Shown here in pieces: positions 22,001-33,002 of a stretch of DNA of 64,000 nt. Each line of letters begins with the position of its first letter. Position 1 is the stretch's first letter. Source of the DNA: Cystobasidiopsis lactophilus (taxonomy: Eukaryota > Basidiomycota > Agaricostilbomycetes > Agaricostilbales > Chionosphaeraceae); contig BCIO01000002.1 of assembly GCA_001599975.1 (NCBI GenBank), positions 4,252,878 to 4,316,877 of the forward strand. The letters run 5' to 3'. The notes below the pieces were generated by a model. It did no database searches. It saw only the letters and a program-made list of their open reading frames with translations, and was not told where the DNA came from. Made by a program: the position numbers and the translations under genes.

Positions 22001-22627
22001 CTCAGCTGACGACGGCTCTGACTTCATCGATTCTTACCTAGACAACGATAGCACGCCAATACACGACTCGCCTGCAGAAGAGAAATTAGGCTTCTTGCAC
22101 CCTAACGCCACCCAAGACAGCTTGGCCTTGCCACCTTCCTACAACCCTTCGGTCGACTCGGTCAACAGTACACACGGCTTGTTGGGCAACGCGTCGCCGC
22201 AGGCTTCATCGCCTCAGATCTCGTCTCCTTCGAATGCGTTCAAAGACGATACGAACGAACTGTTCTTGGACGTGTCCGAGTTGGAGATGGAAGACTTACA
22301 GATCATCTCGGAGCTGGCGCGAACCGGGCATCCTGATGTACGCGTTCGCCTTCCTCTTCGGCAATCAAACTCATCTTTCGCTGCAGATTCCCAAGATCAT
22401 GGACGAGGAGCAGCAGCGGTCGCAAGGCCGATTGATTGTTGCCTGTGCGTTCTGCCTCTTTCTGTGCCTCGCTCTCATGTCTGACCACATCGTGAGTTAT
22501 AGGTTGCGGACCTATCAAACTGAATATCAAGATCCGTGCCCTGGTTGCGCAACGGATCTCGCCTTGGCAGGTGGCGAAAGGCGACCCGAGGGGTTCGGTC
22601 GCTTTGATGGCAGAGGACTTCGAGTAG
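19013..22627 (+). CDS. Ferric-reductase-like transmembrane oxidoreductase, very long
   Basis: Seven exons (19013-20011, 20082-20222, 20282-21326, 21384-21465, 21524-22337, 22387-22444, 22503-22627) encode about 1,087 residues, longer than the usual 550-750. Several membrane helices carry the haem-type His pairs (LYHRWIGIIIWILSTAHTVL, then YYSHMILGVVFLVGCLLHFP). The FAD site is HPFTIANC, and NADPH binding follows in LIVCGGTGVSFGMAV and the C-terminal VACCGPIKLN. This is the FRE/NOX superfamily: electrons pass from NADPH through FAD and two haems across the membrane, to iron chelates or oxygen. Two long Ser/Pro/Asn-rich inserts, one after the helices (about residues 400-550) and one of about 250 residues (about 790-1040) just before the last NADPH strand, explain the length. 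The exon 1 donor is uncertain by a few codons (20000-20011). The start has no signal peptide. Confidence 0.82.
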
Positions 22628-23757
22628 ACACCATTCGTTCTTTCTGTTCTATACTTCACCCACAGCATATCCTTGTAATTTAGACCTTTGCACTTTTGAC
22701 ATGGACACTTGGCTTTTACAATGTGGCCTCAGCTCGGCGTTTGAACATGAGCTCCAAACATTCCCGCTTGCCAATTGTGGCACTTTCAGCCAAGTCGAAT
22801 AGTCGCGAAGCCTTGATGCTATCTGTCAGATCAACTGTCAGTATCTGCTCTGTCAACGCATGGGGTGACCGCAAAGAGGGATAGGAAAGGGGCAGAGCTG
22901 ACGAATGCCTGAGGTGATTACTTTTTTACCTTGCCACTGGCATCTCTTGGCCAGGATACAAGCACCTTTGACATTGGCGGGAGGTAGAGGTCACGCGCTG
23001 GGGGATGAGGGCCGAGCTCGAGCCGGAGATGGGTAGAGCCGAGGTGAGGTGATGAACGGCATTGGCGCGGGGAGGCAATAGAGGACAGATGAATGGATAG
23101 AACGCCTCACCTATCTGACCAGACAGAAACAGAAACGGCAATGAAGACTAGGGAGCGGTGGACACGTCTACAAGCGATGCAAAACGGCAACAGCAACTTC
23201 GTAAAACCTCACTCTCGAGCAACGAATCCGCGCAACAAATGGAGACTTGACAGCATTTTGAGCCCGGACGAGAACAAGAAGGTGGTGAAACGGGAGCAAG
23301 AAACAAAAGCGGCCTTTTTGTGCGCTCAGAGCCGTTGTCAACCGGACGGGAAGCCTTCTGGTCTGACGGCGTCGCGAGTCCCTTGTGGTATCAGCCGACC
23401 AGGCAGAAAACATGGCGCCTGCTGGCATTCGAGAGGTCGACGTTGCGGCGCGCCCCAAAAGTCGCGATTTGCCACCGCCCCGCTTGGCTGGAGGCAATCT
23501 CCCTTCAGGTGCCACCATCAAGGTTTGACGCTCCACGCTGGTTGGTGTCAGAAACCTTGTTGCCTTGAGCGATAGCCCTCTTGCCCGCTAGACATCACTG
23601 AGAGCGCAAGACCTTGAACGCGACCCTGCCTCAACTTGAAGCCATTGGCCCACGAGCTGCCCCTTTCCACTTGGGAACAGCCCCGTTATTTGCTGGCCAC
23701 TTCTCAGGCAGTCAACCAGGACCAACACTTCCACTTTCATAAGCCCACGAAGGCCCC
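22628..23757. other. Region between oxidase and lipase-like gene
   Basis: Apart from the tentative minus-strand gene at 22716-23536 nothing else is supported here. The last 220 bp before 23758 should be the promoter of the lipase-like gene. Confidence 0.4.
22716..23536 (-). CDS. Hypothetical protein, model tentative
   Basis: The C-terminal exon reads ILTVDLTDSIKASRLFDLAE and ESATIGKRECLELMFKRRAE, ending at the stop 22716-22718, and looks clearly coding. It joins in phase, through an intron with a GTAAAA donor and CAG acceptor, to an exon reading ARDLYLPPMSKVLVSWPRD. Further upstream, exons joined by a 65-nt intron reach an ATG at 23536 in a basic, Arg/Ala-rich frame (KRGGGKSRLLGRAATSTSR) that could be a mitochondrial presequence. 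The first half of the model is weak. Family not recognised; a small mitochondrial protein would fit. Confidence 0.4.
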
Positions 23758-25317
23758 ATGTTGGCCACCTTGCTCAGCCTGTTGGGCAGCTTGCTCAACT
23801 ACCTTTCACGCCTCGTCGGCAACGCTGGACCAGACTTCTGGGGCCTTTTTGCTTCTGATTGGACCAGAATGAACTTCCAAGACTGGAGCTTGGCCAACGC
23901 CAACAGCGGCTACGTCAAGTTCATCAACGACTGCCAAACCGTCAAGCGCAAGGCCGTGAGCCCTCCATTTGTGTCCTCTCTCCCTGTTTGACACTGTGGT
24001 CTGCAGAACCTGGACAAGGCCCGCTTCTTTGACAAGTACAACAAAGAAATTGCGCCCAACTTGACCACTCTCGATGCCGCCTTCCAGGTGTGGGCCAACG
24101 AATTGGCTGCCATTCACCCTCGCGCCCACACCATCGTCCGCCTGTCGGACCAGATCCCCGAAGTGAAGGACGGCACCTACGCCGAGTACTACCAGTTTGA
24201 CGAAACGGTGGTCCGCTACCTGGCTGATATCGCGTTCCACTACCTGCAACCCATTGCCAAGCCTGCCGGCGGCTTCCCGGAGGACATCAACGTCGCCAAC
24301 CAGCCCTTCGTCCCACCCGCCGACGACGAAGAGGAGGCTGGCAGCCCCAAGAAGAAGGCTTGCGCCATCCTGCTCTTCCGTGGCACCGCGCCCGTCCCCG
24401 CCACCTGGCGCAACCCCACCGGCCGCTTGTGCACTGAGCCCCAGGGCCTGGCCTCGGATGCCAACATCGGTGGCGTCGCTTCTCTGGGCTTCACTCACAT
24501 CCAAGCGGAGGTCGGAGTCTGGCTCGAGAAGCAGTGCAGCGAGAAGCGCAAGGTCAGCTTCATCGGCCAAAGGTGCGTGCTATTCCGCGTTAATTTCTGA
24601 AGAAAGTTCGGCTGACAATCGACACATACAGCTTGGGAGGAGCCTACGTCCTGCGAGCCTTCAACTTGCACCGCATGAACAACCCTCGCACCCATGCGCA
24701 GCCCGGCTGGCAGGACTCGACCGCCTACCTTTATTCCGCCGTCGGCATTGACAAGCTCACCTCACTGGCTCTGCAGCAGAACGTCAGGCCAGAGCAGATC
24801 CACGCCTACTGGCACACGAACGACATCAGTGCGTGTTTTGCATCGATCTGTGTCTTTCTCCCTCCTTACAGCGATGTGCAAGTTGCTGACCCGGACCCTT
24901 TCTGCCGATGAACTCCAGTCGCCAAGACGGGCCACCACCCTTTCATGCAAGGCAAGGTCTTCACCCGCACCGACCCTATGGAGGTCTTGCCCAAGCTGGC
25001 CTACCTCGACGAGCTGGACCGCCACACGGTGCCTTTCTACGCGGTCGCCATGGCTTGGAATCCTCAACCTCCCTAGGTCTACATGGTCGATCCCGAGTCG
25101 AGGTACGGCCGTCCTATCTACAACAAGTGAGCGATCTTCCACTCGGCCGTCGTTGACCTTCCTGATGGCTGGTCTTTGTCTTTACAGCGTCTGGGAGGCC
25201 TTCAAAACCTTTGGACGTGAAATCGTTCTCGGCATTCCCTTCAACGTCTGGTCGGTGGGCCACTACTGGACCCGCTTGGCCTACGGCTTCGTCCTGCCTC
25301 GAAAGCTCGACCCTTGA
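23758..25317 (+). CDS. Lipase-like alpha/beta-hydrolase
   Basis: Six exons (23758-23955, 24007-24572, 24632-24828, 24919-25028, 25077-25126, 25188-25317) give about 416 residues. The start has a hydrophobic run (MLATLLSLLGSLLNYLSRL) that may be a membrane anchor or signal. The nucleophile elbow GQSLGGAYV is formed across an intron, after GFTHIQAEVGVWLEKQ, as in class-3/fungal lipases. A C-terminal hydrophobic helix-like stretch (VWSVGHYWTRLAYGFVLP) follows. Typical lipase acid and His residues are not obvious to me. The 48-nt intron at 25029-25076 contains an in-frame TAG: if it is not removed, the protein stops after WNPQPP, about 60 residues early. Removing it joins DELDRHT to VYMVDPESRYG in frame, which I think is correct. 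Natural substrate unknown. Confidence 0.75.
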
Positions 25318-25913
25318 AGCCGCTTTGCTTCTCCAGATAGACAACTTCCAACCCTCGGCGTTCTTCAAACGCTTCGCTTTACAAGATACTGTCAACTTTC
25401 AGCATCCTCATCACTCACCCAACCTTTGACACGCTTGAACACCCTTTGTCTCACGAAATATACTTTGTACCACCAGCATTCTCATCTTCAGCCCTCGCCA
25501 AACCTCATATCCTACTTGCACCACTCAAGGGGCGGCAAGCGTGACCTTGAACAACCCTGGAAGAGATCTTTTCAAGAGAGGTTGATCTGACGACCTTTCT
25601 TCTTTCTGTACGAATGCGGGCTTCTCGACTGGACGAAACCTCACGACGGGGGCTTTCTCGTGACCTTTCCATTGTAACATGCTCGCCCGCGGTGGCGAAT
25701 CTGGGTGGCAAATTCGGACTCCTCCTCGACTTGTGCCCGCTATAGGCTTTGGATGCGACTTTTGCCTGGCTTGAGGAACTTTGCTATGCATTTCAAGTGG
25801 CACAAAGGACCAAACTTGGCCCTGGACCAGCAGCATGACACTCCGATCTCCTGCCGGGCAGACAAAGCGGGGTCGCATCAAATTCTTTTGGTTTTGAACG
25901 CTTTCAACGCAGG
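25318..25913. other. Intergenic, upstream of PEX5
   Basis: About 600 bp with no supported gene. It should contain the lipase-like gene 3' end and the PEX5 promoter and leader. Confidence 0.45.
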
Positions 25914-28035
25914 ATGAACTCGCTGCTCAGTGGCTCGGACTGCCACGTCGCAGTCAACCCTCTTCACCAGGCGCTCAAGCAGACGTCGCAGGACCAGTCT
26001 CTCCAGCGCGACTTTTACCAGCCGCTCGCTGGCCCCTCAGCGTCGGCGCACCTGCAGCGCTTGAACGCCCTGTCGCCGGATGCTTTGGCAGAGGAGGAGC
26101 GCTTCTTGAGGAGCAATGGCCACTTTGACATGAACGCCATGCGCTCCGAGCTGCCTGGGCCGAGCGTCGAGCAGCAGCAACAACAGCCGATGGGAATGCC
26201 TCGAGGTGCGTCGCTGCCTTCCCTCGGATTGCTCTTGCTCGAGTGTTCAACTGCTGCCCATAGATGCTGGGGCGTGGGCCCAAGAGTTCCACCAGTCGAG
26301 GCCGGGCTCAGCGGGTCCCCAAGTTTATGCGCCAGTGTCATCCGCCGCCGCCGCTGGCCCGTCGATGTCAATGGCGCCAATGTACGGCGGCGCCCAGTCC
26401 AGCTTCCGGCCCATGTACGGCATGTACAACCAGGGCATGTCCATGTACAGCCCGTCGCCCATGCAGCAGCAGCAACCGCAGCAGCAGGACAAGGGCAAAG
26501 GCCGCTTCGTCGAGCTCAACGCCGACGATACCGCTTGGGAGGCCGCCTTTGCCGCCCAGCAGCCCGCGTCCTCCTCCCAAATCCAAGAGATGGACCCCAT
26601 CTTGGACGCCCAGCCGGGGGAGGGGCAGGACCCGCTTACGGAGGAGCTCGACGCCCGGTGGCGCAACATGCAGGACAACTTGGAGCACCAGTCCGAGATG
26701 GACAAGGAGATGGCCGCCTGGGAGGCCCAGTACGGCAGCCAGTTCGCCGACCCCAACGCCGACTATTACAACTACACCACCGACCTGTTCAAGTTTGAGG
26801 ACTTGGTCGCCAACCCGCCGCAGTACCAGTTCACGGAGGACAACATGTTCAAGGACCATCCGGACCCGTTCGCGGAGGGCAAGAGGCTTCTCGCTGCCGG
26901 CGCGCCCTTCCACGAAGTCGAGCAGGCCTTTGAAGAGGCGTGCAAGCGGGACCCCCAGCGCACCGAGGCCTGGGCTGCGTTGGGTGATGCGCTAGCAGCG
27001 GACGAGAAGGAGCTCATTGCCATCAGGGCTTTGGAACGGAGCGTTGGGTTGCCTCAGTCGGCGGATACCCAGAGCGCTTGGCTGGTGCGTTGCGCTTTCT
27101 TACTTCAGCCTTATTGTTCGGCTAACATGTTCTGGACTGGACCGCGCACAGTCTCTAGCCATCTCTTACATCAACGAAGGCCACGATGGCAAGGCCCTGG
27201 GCGTCCTCAACGAGTGGCTCAAGCGCACCTACCCCGAGATTGCGGCCAGCGCTCCGATCCGCGATCCCGAAGTGGAGGAGGACGCCAACATCAACCCGTG
27301 GGGAAACCAGCAGCGCGTCATCGACCTCTTCCTGGCTGCCGCCAGAGCCGGGCCGTCTGCACGCGCGGCCGCCACCAAAGGTGAAGGTGCTGCCATCTCG
27401 GAGCAAGTCGACGCCGACGTCCAAATCGGCCTCGGCGTCTTGTTCTATGGCAACTCGGACTACTCGCTCGCTAAGGATTGCTTCGAGGCTGCTTTGAGTG
27501 TCAAGCCTGATGTTCGTTTTTGCTCCTTCACTCAGACCTTTACGTGATGCTCATCCATGAGCGAACCGATTAGGACTACATCCTTTGGAATCGCCTCGGA
27601 GCCACTTTGGCCAATGGTGGACATCCAGAAGATGCGATTGCAGCTTGTGAGTTTGGCCAACCCTCGCATGCCTTTCTCTTTGACATGCGTCGTGGCCAAA
27701 TTGCAGACCGCACGGCGCTTTCAATTCGGCCCAACTTTACGCGCTCGCTCTACAACATGGGGGTGTCGTGTCTCAACATCAGCTGCTTCCAAGAAGCCGC
27801 CGAGCACCTCTTGGCTGCACTGGACATCCAGGGCAATGCGGGCAAGGGCGAGGAAGCGGACGGCCTGTGGCAAACTCTGCGTCGGGCCTTCGTGTGCATG
27901 GTTCGTTGTCTTTCCTCTCCCTTTCAGACTGCACACTGACGCAAGCGTGATCGTGAGCAGGAGCGCCAGGATTTGGCGGATATGGCCAAGCCGAATGCAG
28001 ACCTGGCGCCCTTTCGCAAGGAGTTCCAGTTCTAG
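25914..28035 (+). CDS. PEX5: Peroxisomal targeting signal receptor PEX5
   Basis: Six exons (25914-26205, 26264-27084, 27152-27511, 27574-27646, 27707-27900, 27961-28035), about 604 residues. The N-terminus MNSLLSGSDCHVAVNPLHQ has the conserved Cys (residue 10) that is ubiquitinated for receptor recycling in PEX5. The disordered middle is Gln- and Met-rich and carries W-x-x-x-F/Y type pentapeptides (WAQEF near residue 100, WEAAF near 190) that bind PEX14/PEX13. The C-terminal half is a TPR array (FEEACKRDPQRTEAWAALGD, YFNEG-like ISYINEGHDGKALGVLNEWL, YGNSDYSLAKDCFEAALSVKPD, LYNMGVSCLNISCFQEAAEHL). It binds SKL-type signals on cargo in the cytosol and carries them to the peroxisome membrane. 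A long insertion lies between two TPRs (ASAPIRDPEVEEDANINPW), as is usual. Intact. Confidence 0.95.
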
Positions 28036-28426
28036 ACTTGGGTGACTTGTACTTTGTACAAGCCTGACTTGGAGGCCAAGAACAGCCACAAAGGCTGCCC
28101 GTGAAATCCCCCGCAAAATTCGAACCCGCGTTCCTCGCCATCCACACAAAAAAATAAGAGCAGGGGTTCGGCGGGCGTGTCATCCTGTGTTTCCAATCCG
28201 ACGCGTACTAACTCTTAGGCTACCACGCCTCCCCCCGAACCTGCTTTTTTCCGTTTGATTCTTATACACTTTCGCTTTTGCTTTAGTAGAAAGCCTGGCA
28301 CGCATTTCCACTTAAATTCTAGCTCTCTGCTTGTATCGCAACAGCTTTGGGACCATTGAGAATTTTGCCACCAACCACCCGCTGAAGCTTCGATGAGCCG
28401 AGATCTGGCCGTGGCTGACCCGTGAA
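28036..28426. other. Intergenic
   Basis: About 390 bp between PEX5 and the PX gene. It holds a minus-strand GGTTCGAAT box (about 28125) and an A7 run that at first suggested a tRNA gene, but no cloverleaf could be folded. No gene called. Confidence 0.4.
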
Positions 28427-29580
28427 ATGAAGTCGAACGGCCTGAGCTTGAATGGCGGCAGCATGTCGCGCCCGCTAATCGACGAGAGCCTGGCAGAAGC
28501 GGCGTCGAGCAGCCTGTTCTTGCCGGCGCGCTCCGCCCATGAAGGGCGGGCAGCAGCGCCCGAGTTGAGGCGGACGGCTTCAGATGGCCCAGGCGGGAGG
28601 ACGCCCTTGGCCAGCCCGAGCGTGTTGCACTCGACCAACAGCGCATTGAACGCAGCTGGGCCGACGCTGGAGCTGCTGGACGATTCGGAGGAGGACGAGG
28701 ACGACGGCGAAGGGGACGACGAGGCGGCCGAGCATGTTGATCGAGTCGGGCCAGCTGTGCGTTCGCCTGGCTGCCTCCCATTCGCACTGAACATGTGCTC
28801 ATGCCTCCATGGATCTCACAGACGGACAGCTTCAAGAGCCGGCGAGCCTCGTCGGTCCGCTCAGTCTCGAGCGGAAGATCGTCTGTGCGCCCGCCCTCCT
28901 ACCTAGACATGCCCTGCGAAAGGTCTAAAGTGGCATTCTTGCACAGTTTGGTATTCGAATCGAAGATCGGTCGCAGCATGAATCAGCTTCCTTTGCTGCA
29001 GAGGTGAGAATTGCCGTCCTCCCCTCCCATGTTGACATCCGCTGAACGGGCAGCTAGGTCCACATCACCGACTTCACAATAATCAACGAAAAGCGGAGCT
29101 CTGGATACGTCCTGTACGAGATCGAGGTCATCACTCGAGAGGTGCGCTTTCGCTTTCGCTCAATGCATTCCACGCATAAAAACTGAAGCCGGCAACGCGC
29201 AGGGCACCAGCATCAAGAGCCTAAAGCGCTACTCCTCGTTCGTGAATCTAAGACGGGACCTACTCCAGGCCTTCCCGTCCCTCCGGTCCACTAAGTGAGC
29301 CCACCATGCTCACCACCTTCAACCCCAACTTGGAGCTGACCTTGAAAGCCGCAGTCTAATCCCCAACCTACCACCTAAGAATTCACTTTCTAAGTTCCGG
29401 CCTTCGTTCTTGGACAAGCGGAGGAGGTCTTTAGGTGAGCGCCTTTGCATCTCTCAGACCGTCATTCAATCCGGAAGCTGACGAGACTCGTGAGCAGCCT
29501 TTTGGTTACAAACCGTCCTGCTCACACCTGATTTGGGAGGCTCCCCTATCATCCGAACGTGGCTGCTGGCCTCTGGCTAG
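28427..29580 (+). CDS. PX-domain protein, YPT35-like
   Basis: Seven exons in phase (28427-28756, 28822-28884, 28947-29003, 29058-29141, 29203-29294, 29355-29434, 29498-29580) give about 262 residues. The first 110 are disordered and contain an acidic run (LLDDSEEDEDDGEGDDEAAE). The PX domain follows: VHITDFTIINEKRSS, GYVLYEIEVITREGTSI, then the phosphoinositide-binding KRYSSFVNLRRDL (the R-Y-S/D-F motif) and IPNLPPKNSLSKFRP, with the C-terminal helix FWLQTVLLTPDLGGSPII. PX domains bind phosphatidylinositol-3-phosphate on endosomes and vacuoles; YPT35 acts at membrane contact sites. The domain order (disordered, then C-terminal PX) is like YPT35, but the assignment to that family is only likely. 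The small exon 28947-29003 was found only by demanding phase agreement. Confidence 0.8.
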
Positions 29581-29843
29581 GTCTTCAGCGCCACCAACGG
29601 GAGTGTCGGGGCTTTATGGAAGGCTCATGCGTGTGCCGGCCTGGGGAAGCTCGACATGCCTGCCTTTTTTGGGTTTTAGATACCAAACCATGTAACTGTA
29701 ACACCACGATTCGAGATTCTGGCCATCCCGAGGCTTTGACGCTTTCCACACCCCTTGATCTTGCTCCATCGCCTTCCTTGCTTCAGAATCGCTGCGGGAC
29801 TTTTGCGCTTTGCGTTGTTTGACCGAGCCTAGACAGAGAAGCC
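29581..29843. other. Intergenic
   Basis: About 260 bp promoter region of the DUF1764 gene; nothing else seen. Confidence 0.4.
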
Positions 29844-30439
29844 ATGTCGCTGCCCAAGCCCGCCGGTGGCAAGAAGGCCAAAGCCGCCTCTTCGGTGTCA
29901 CCCTCCTCGAAAAAGACTGAAATCGACGACATTTTCGCCGGCAATGCCCCTGCTCCCTCGACCTCCTCCAAGACGCTAGATGCCTCCGATTCTAAAAAGA
30001 GCAAGAAGAAGAAGAACAAGGCCAAGCAGGCCGGCGGAGCAAAATCTGCGTCTGAAGCTGGGTCGAGCAAAAGGACGGCCAAAGAGGCTGAGGATGAGGT
30101 GGAAGAGGTAGTGGATCGGTCGGACTTGTTGTTGAATCCGAAGAAGCCAAAGGGCAAGGCGAAAGGGGGAGAGGTGCCGGACGAGGCCGAGGAGCTGTTT
30201 GCCGACTCTCGAGGGAACAAGAGTGCGTGTTCTCCCCTGCCTCGTCCGCTTCTCTATCTCACTCGTTTCATGTCAATAGGGAGAAAGACGGACGACGGTC
30301 TAAGCATCTACACGGCCGAGGAGCTCAATATTGGGAAGGGTGGCGACACCGAGGACTGCCCGTTCGACTGCGAGTGCTGTAAGGCCTTTCAATCGAAGTC
30401 TTCGGTTCCTCGACTAACAAAGAGCCATCAGGCTTCTAA
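29844..30439 (+). CDS. DUF1764 family protein
   Basis: Three exons (29844-30222, 30280-30378, 30432-30439) encode about 161 residues. The N-terminal half is Lys/Ser-rich with the DUF1764 element EIDDIFAG at about 31-38 and KKSKKKKNKAK afterwards. The C-terminus is the family signature: DGLSIYTAEELNIGKGG, then CPFDCECCF. The final Cys, Phe and stop come from an 8-nt last exon (GC TTC TAA), found because the family ends CCF; reading through the intron instead gives an unrelated tail. Members are short nucleolar-looking basic proteins of unknown function, possibly linked to ribosome biogenesis. The basic stretches fit a nuclear or nucleolar place. Confidence 0.88.
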
Positions 30440-30910
30440 TGTGCCCAACTTGACCGAGCTTTGCAGCTACAGTAGAGGAGAATAGGACGGCTCAGCAGCA
30501 TGAAATATCGAGTCTCGACAAAATGCCGATGTCGTATCCGTATGGAGAGCTGCTTGAGCGACCGAAATCTTCTCGCATTCCCATCACACAATACTGCTGA
30601 CACCGCACAACTCTGAGATTTGTTGACTTCCGTGGCCACCCTGCTGATGACTTTTCTCGCGCAAGCCGCTGGCCACACTTCTGGGTCACACAAGAAGAGT
30701 CAGAACGAAGGAAGTTCGTAGAGCAGTGTTTCAAACGCGGCTATGGTTCGTAGAATGCTAGAAAAGAGCAGAACAATCACAGTGAAGAGGGAAGATGCTT
30801 CGTAGACAGAAAAGATGTACAAGGCGCGCGACTGGCGCAACGCGTGAAACCTCCTCTTGACAATGTTGGCCCCGCCAAGAAATCGCAAAGAGGAGTCGAA
30901 AGTGGAAGAA
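30440..30910. other. Intergenic between convergent genes
   Basis: About 470 bp between two convergent 3' ends; no supported gene. Confidence 0.4.
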
Positions 30911-31880
30911 TTAGGAGAGAGCCGCGTAAATGAGGAGGGGTAGTGCCAATGCCAACGCGGGAAGCGGGAGCCTGGACGCAGAGCTAGGTGTCTGCGATGC
31001 TGGTGACGTAGCTGCTGAAGTTGAGCCGGTGCTGATGGCTTTGATGACCGGCGCCGTACTTGTGGCTCGTGGGGCTGAAGTCGTAGCGTCGGCCTTGTCT
31101 GTTTTCGAGGCGTGCGCCTTGGCTTTCGACTTTGTCGCCCTCACTTTAGTCGAGGAGGACTTGACCAGGCCACCGAGCAGGTCGCCACTACTCGTCTTGG
31201 TGTCAGTCAGCGTGGCCGGGTTGATGGACATCGCCCTGAAGACGCTCGACTTTGCAAGCCCCGCCGCTTTACACTTCGAGTCGAGGCCTGATGGTGCACA
31301 TTAGAATGTGCGCAACGTTCAAAGAAGCTTAAAGGCCGACTCACTGACGACGCCAGCAACGATGGCCTTGATGGACGAGTCTTCGATGGAGGAACCAGCC
31401 GATGCCGCGCATTTCGCGCAAGCCTACACCGGCAATGTTCTTTTAGAGGAAGAAGCGAGGGTCAGAACCGAGGAACTCACGTTCAAAGACTGCAAAGCTC
31501 GTCCGGAACACGCACACCGGGCCTGTTTCGCATCGCTGGTGAACTGCAAGCAAGTCTACGCGTTTGAAATGTCAGCAGGATGCTCAATAAATGCAGAAAT
31601 GGCAACAACTGACCGCCAAAGCGGTTTCTGTAAAAGTGGCACGCTGAGCACGGGCACTTTTTCGGGAAAACAAGGTGGGCGACTCACTGGCTGGAGAGCA
31701 CTCGTCTGTACAGTCGCTAGCTGCAACGACTAAAGACAAAACTGTAAAACAAGCCCAATGTAAGCGCTCAGGGAGACACAAGGCAATGTTTTTCGCGAGG
31801 TCGGAAAGCCGAGCTCGCTCCTCTCGAAACTCACAAGCAAGCCCCGTCAAGAGGAGCAGGGAAGCGGGCCGTTGCCGCAT
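30911..31880 (-). CDS. Secreted Cys-rich protein with GPI-type tail
   Basis: Six exons on the minus strand (31880-31835, 31741-31688, 31627-31614, 31543-31481, 31423-31345, 31287-30911). The protein (about 210 residues) starts with a signal peptide (MRQRPASLLLLTGLAFLSL, cut after VVAAS). A mature Cys-rich domain follows with pairs C-TDE-C, C-A-C, C-AK-C and a single Cys (KCKAAGL), the spacing of small fungal surface proteins and a little like CFEM. Then comes a long Ser/Thr/Lys-rich stalk and a C-terminal hydrophobic run after SSASRLP (LPLPALALALPLLIYAALS), the shape of a GPI-anchor signal. It should be a cell-wall or membrane surface protein. The 14-nt micro-exon 31614-31627 is needed to keep the frame between the Cys pairs. 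Function unknown; coincidence with CFEM is not exact, so I do not claim haem binding. Confidence 0.75.
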
Positions 31881-32140
31881 TTGGAATGGTGGATTAAAAG
31901 AGTGTAAGGGGAGAACGACGAGAGCGTCGGAACTGGGAGGCTTGTTGGTGGACTGAGGAGGCAGTGGACTTGGCGTGTGAAGCCAGCGGCGGCCCAAGCG
32001 CTTGCGGTGTCGGCGTGCAACCCCTTTCCTCATCGCTGACGTGCGCTATTGATGCGATTAAAACGATCGATGGTATCCCCTTGCAACGTTACAGGACAGA
32101 TAGAAGAACAAGCGCCGGGCAAAAAACGAGGGAGGAGAAT
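31881..32140. other. Intergenic
   Basis: About 260 bp between the Cys-rich gene start and the PLAC8 gene stop, presumably its promoter. Nothing else seen. Confidence 0.4.
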
Positions 32141-33002
32141 CTAGACGATCATGGCGTCGTGCGGGATAGGCTCCGCCACGAAGCCGCCCTCGGGCCCGTC
32201 GAGTTTGACGCCTTGCCCTTCCAAATGGTCCAGTTCCTTGAGCTCTTGCACGAAAGAGCAAGGTTGGCAGCAGAAGACCTTGAGGCAATCCGGCTATTAG
32301 TACCAATTTGGAGCTTCATAGGTAGGGAACACGGCTCACAGTAGCGCATGTCTTGAAATGGGACTCTTTCACACCCGTCTGCTCGCGAACCTCGAGCCGC
32401 TGGCGCCATTCGAGGAAGGTGGGCAGAACGCCAAGGCCCGAGGCCTGTTTGCCAAGTCCTCGTTAGCCTCTCATTTCCAGACCAATGGATGGGGGGAACG
32501 GCTTACAGGGAAGCTGACCGTCAAAGCACCCCCGAGAGCGGAGAGGCCAAAATGCAGGGCCGACCACTTGTTGAAGACCGAGCCATGGGTGGGATGCGGC
32601 TCGCCGAGCTTCTTCAAGTTCTCCACGCGCGAGGCAATGATACCAAAGCTAGCACTTGGGCCTGTTCAAAGGATCTGTCAGCCAATTGGAAGGAAAGGGG
32701 CTGAGGAGGGGCTGAAACGCGCAGCAGAAAGCAAGCAGGCACGCTCCCCGGTAGCCAGAGGAGCAGCAAGAGCACAGCGGCGCCTCCCATTCCTTGTCTT
32801 GCTTAGACGTCGTCTTTTGGGCGTTCATGAAAGTCATGGCTGGCAACTCTTCGTACGCCGGGGGCGGGACCTGAGGGGTGAGTGGCGTTTCAAGTTGGAA
32901 TGCGACCTTCTTGTCGGAGGCTTGCGAGCTGCCCGGCAATAGGGCCTCGGACTCCTGCACTTGAGGCACCTCTTGGTAATCGGTGGCTTTGGAGGCAGTC
33001 AT
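32141..33002 (-). CDS. PLAC8-family Cys-rich membrane protein
   Basis: Four exons (33002-32719, 32654-32507, 32444-32340, 32278-32141) give about 224 residues. The N-terminal 70 residues are disordered with PPAYEE. The PLAC8 region follows: WEAPLCSCCSS, CLLAFCCA, then FGIIASRVENL, KESHFKTCAT and the C-terminal CCQPCSFVQELKEL. Cys-Cys pairs and the CCxxPC...QELKEL end are the family hallmark. PLAC8 proteins in fungi and plants span or coat the membrane and influence cell size, heavy-metal export or calcium entry; which applies here is unknown. The exon 1/2 acceptor (AAG at 32655) is my best choice; an alternative CAG acceptor breaks the frame. Confidence 0.8.

Noticed and set aside
23758-25317. 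Pseudogene call for the lipase-like gene because of an in-frame TAG
   Set aside because: A 48-nt GT-AG intron removes the stop and the frame continues with sensible protein.
28085-28235. Possible minus-strand tRNA gene
   Set aside because: A GGTTCGAAT box, an A-box-like TAGCCTAAGAGTTAG and a T7 run are present, but the T stem would need three G-U pairs, no acceptor stem pairs and the T7 run lies between the boxes.
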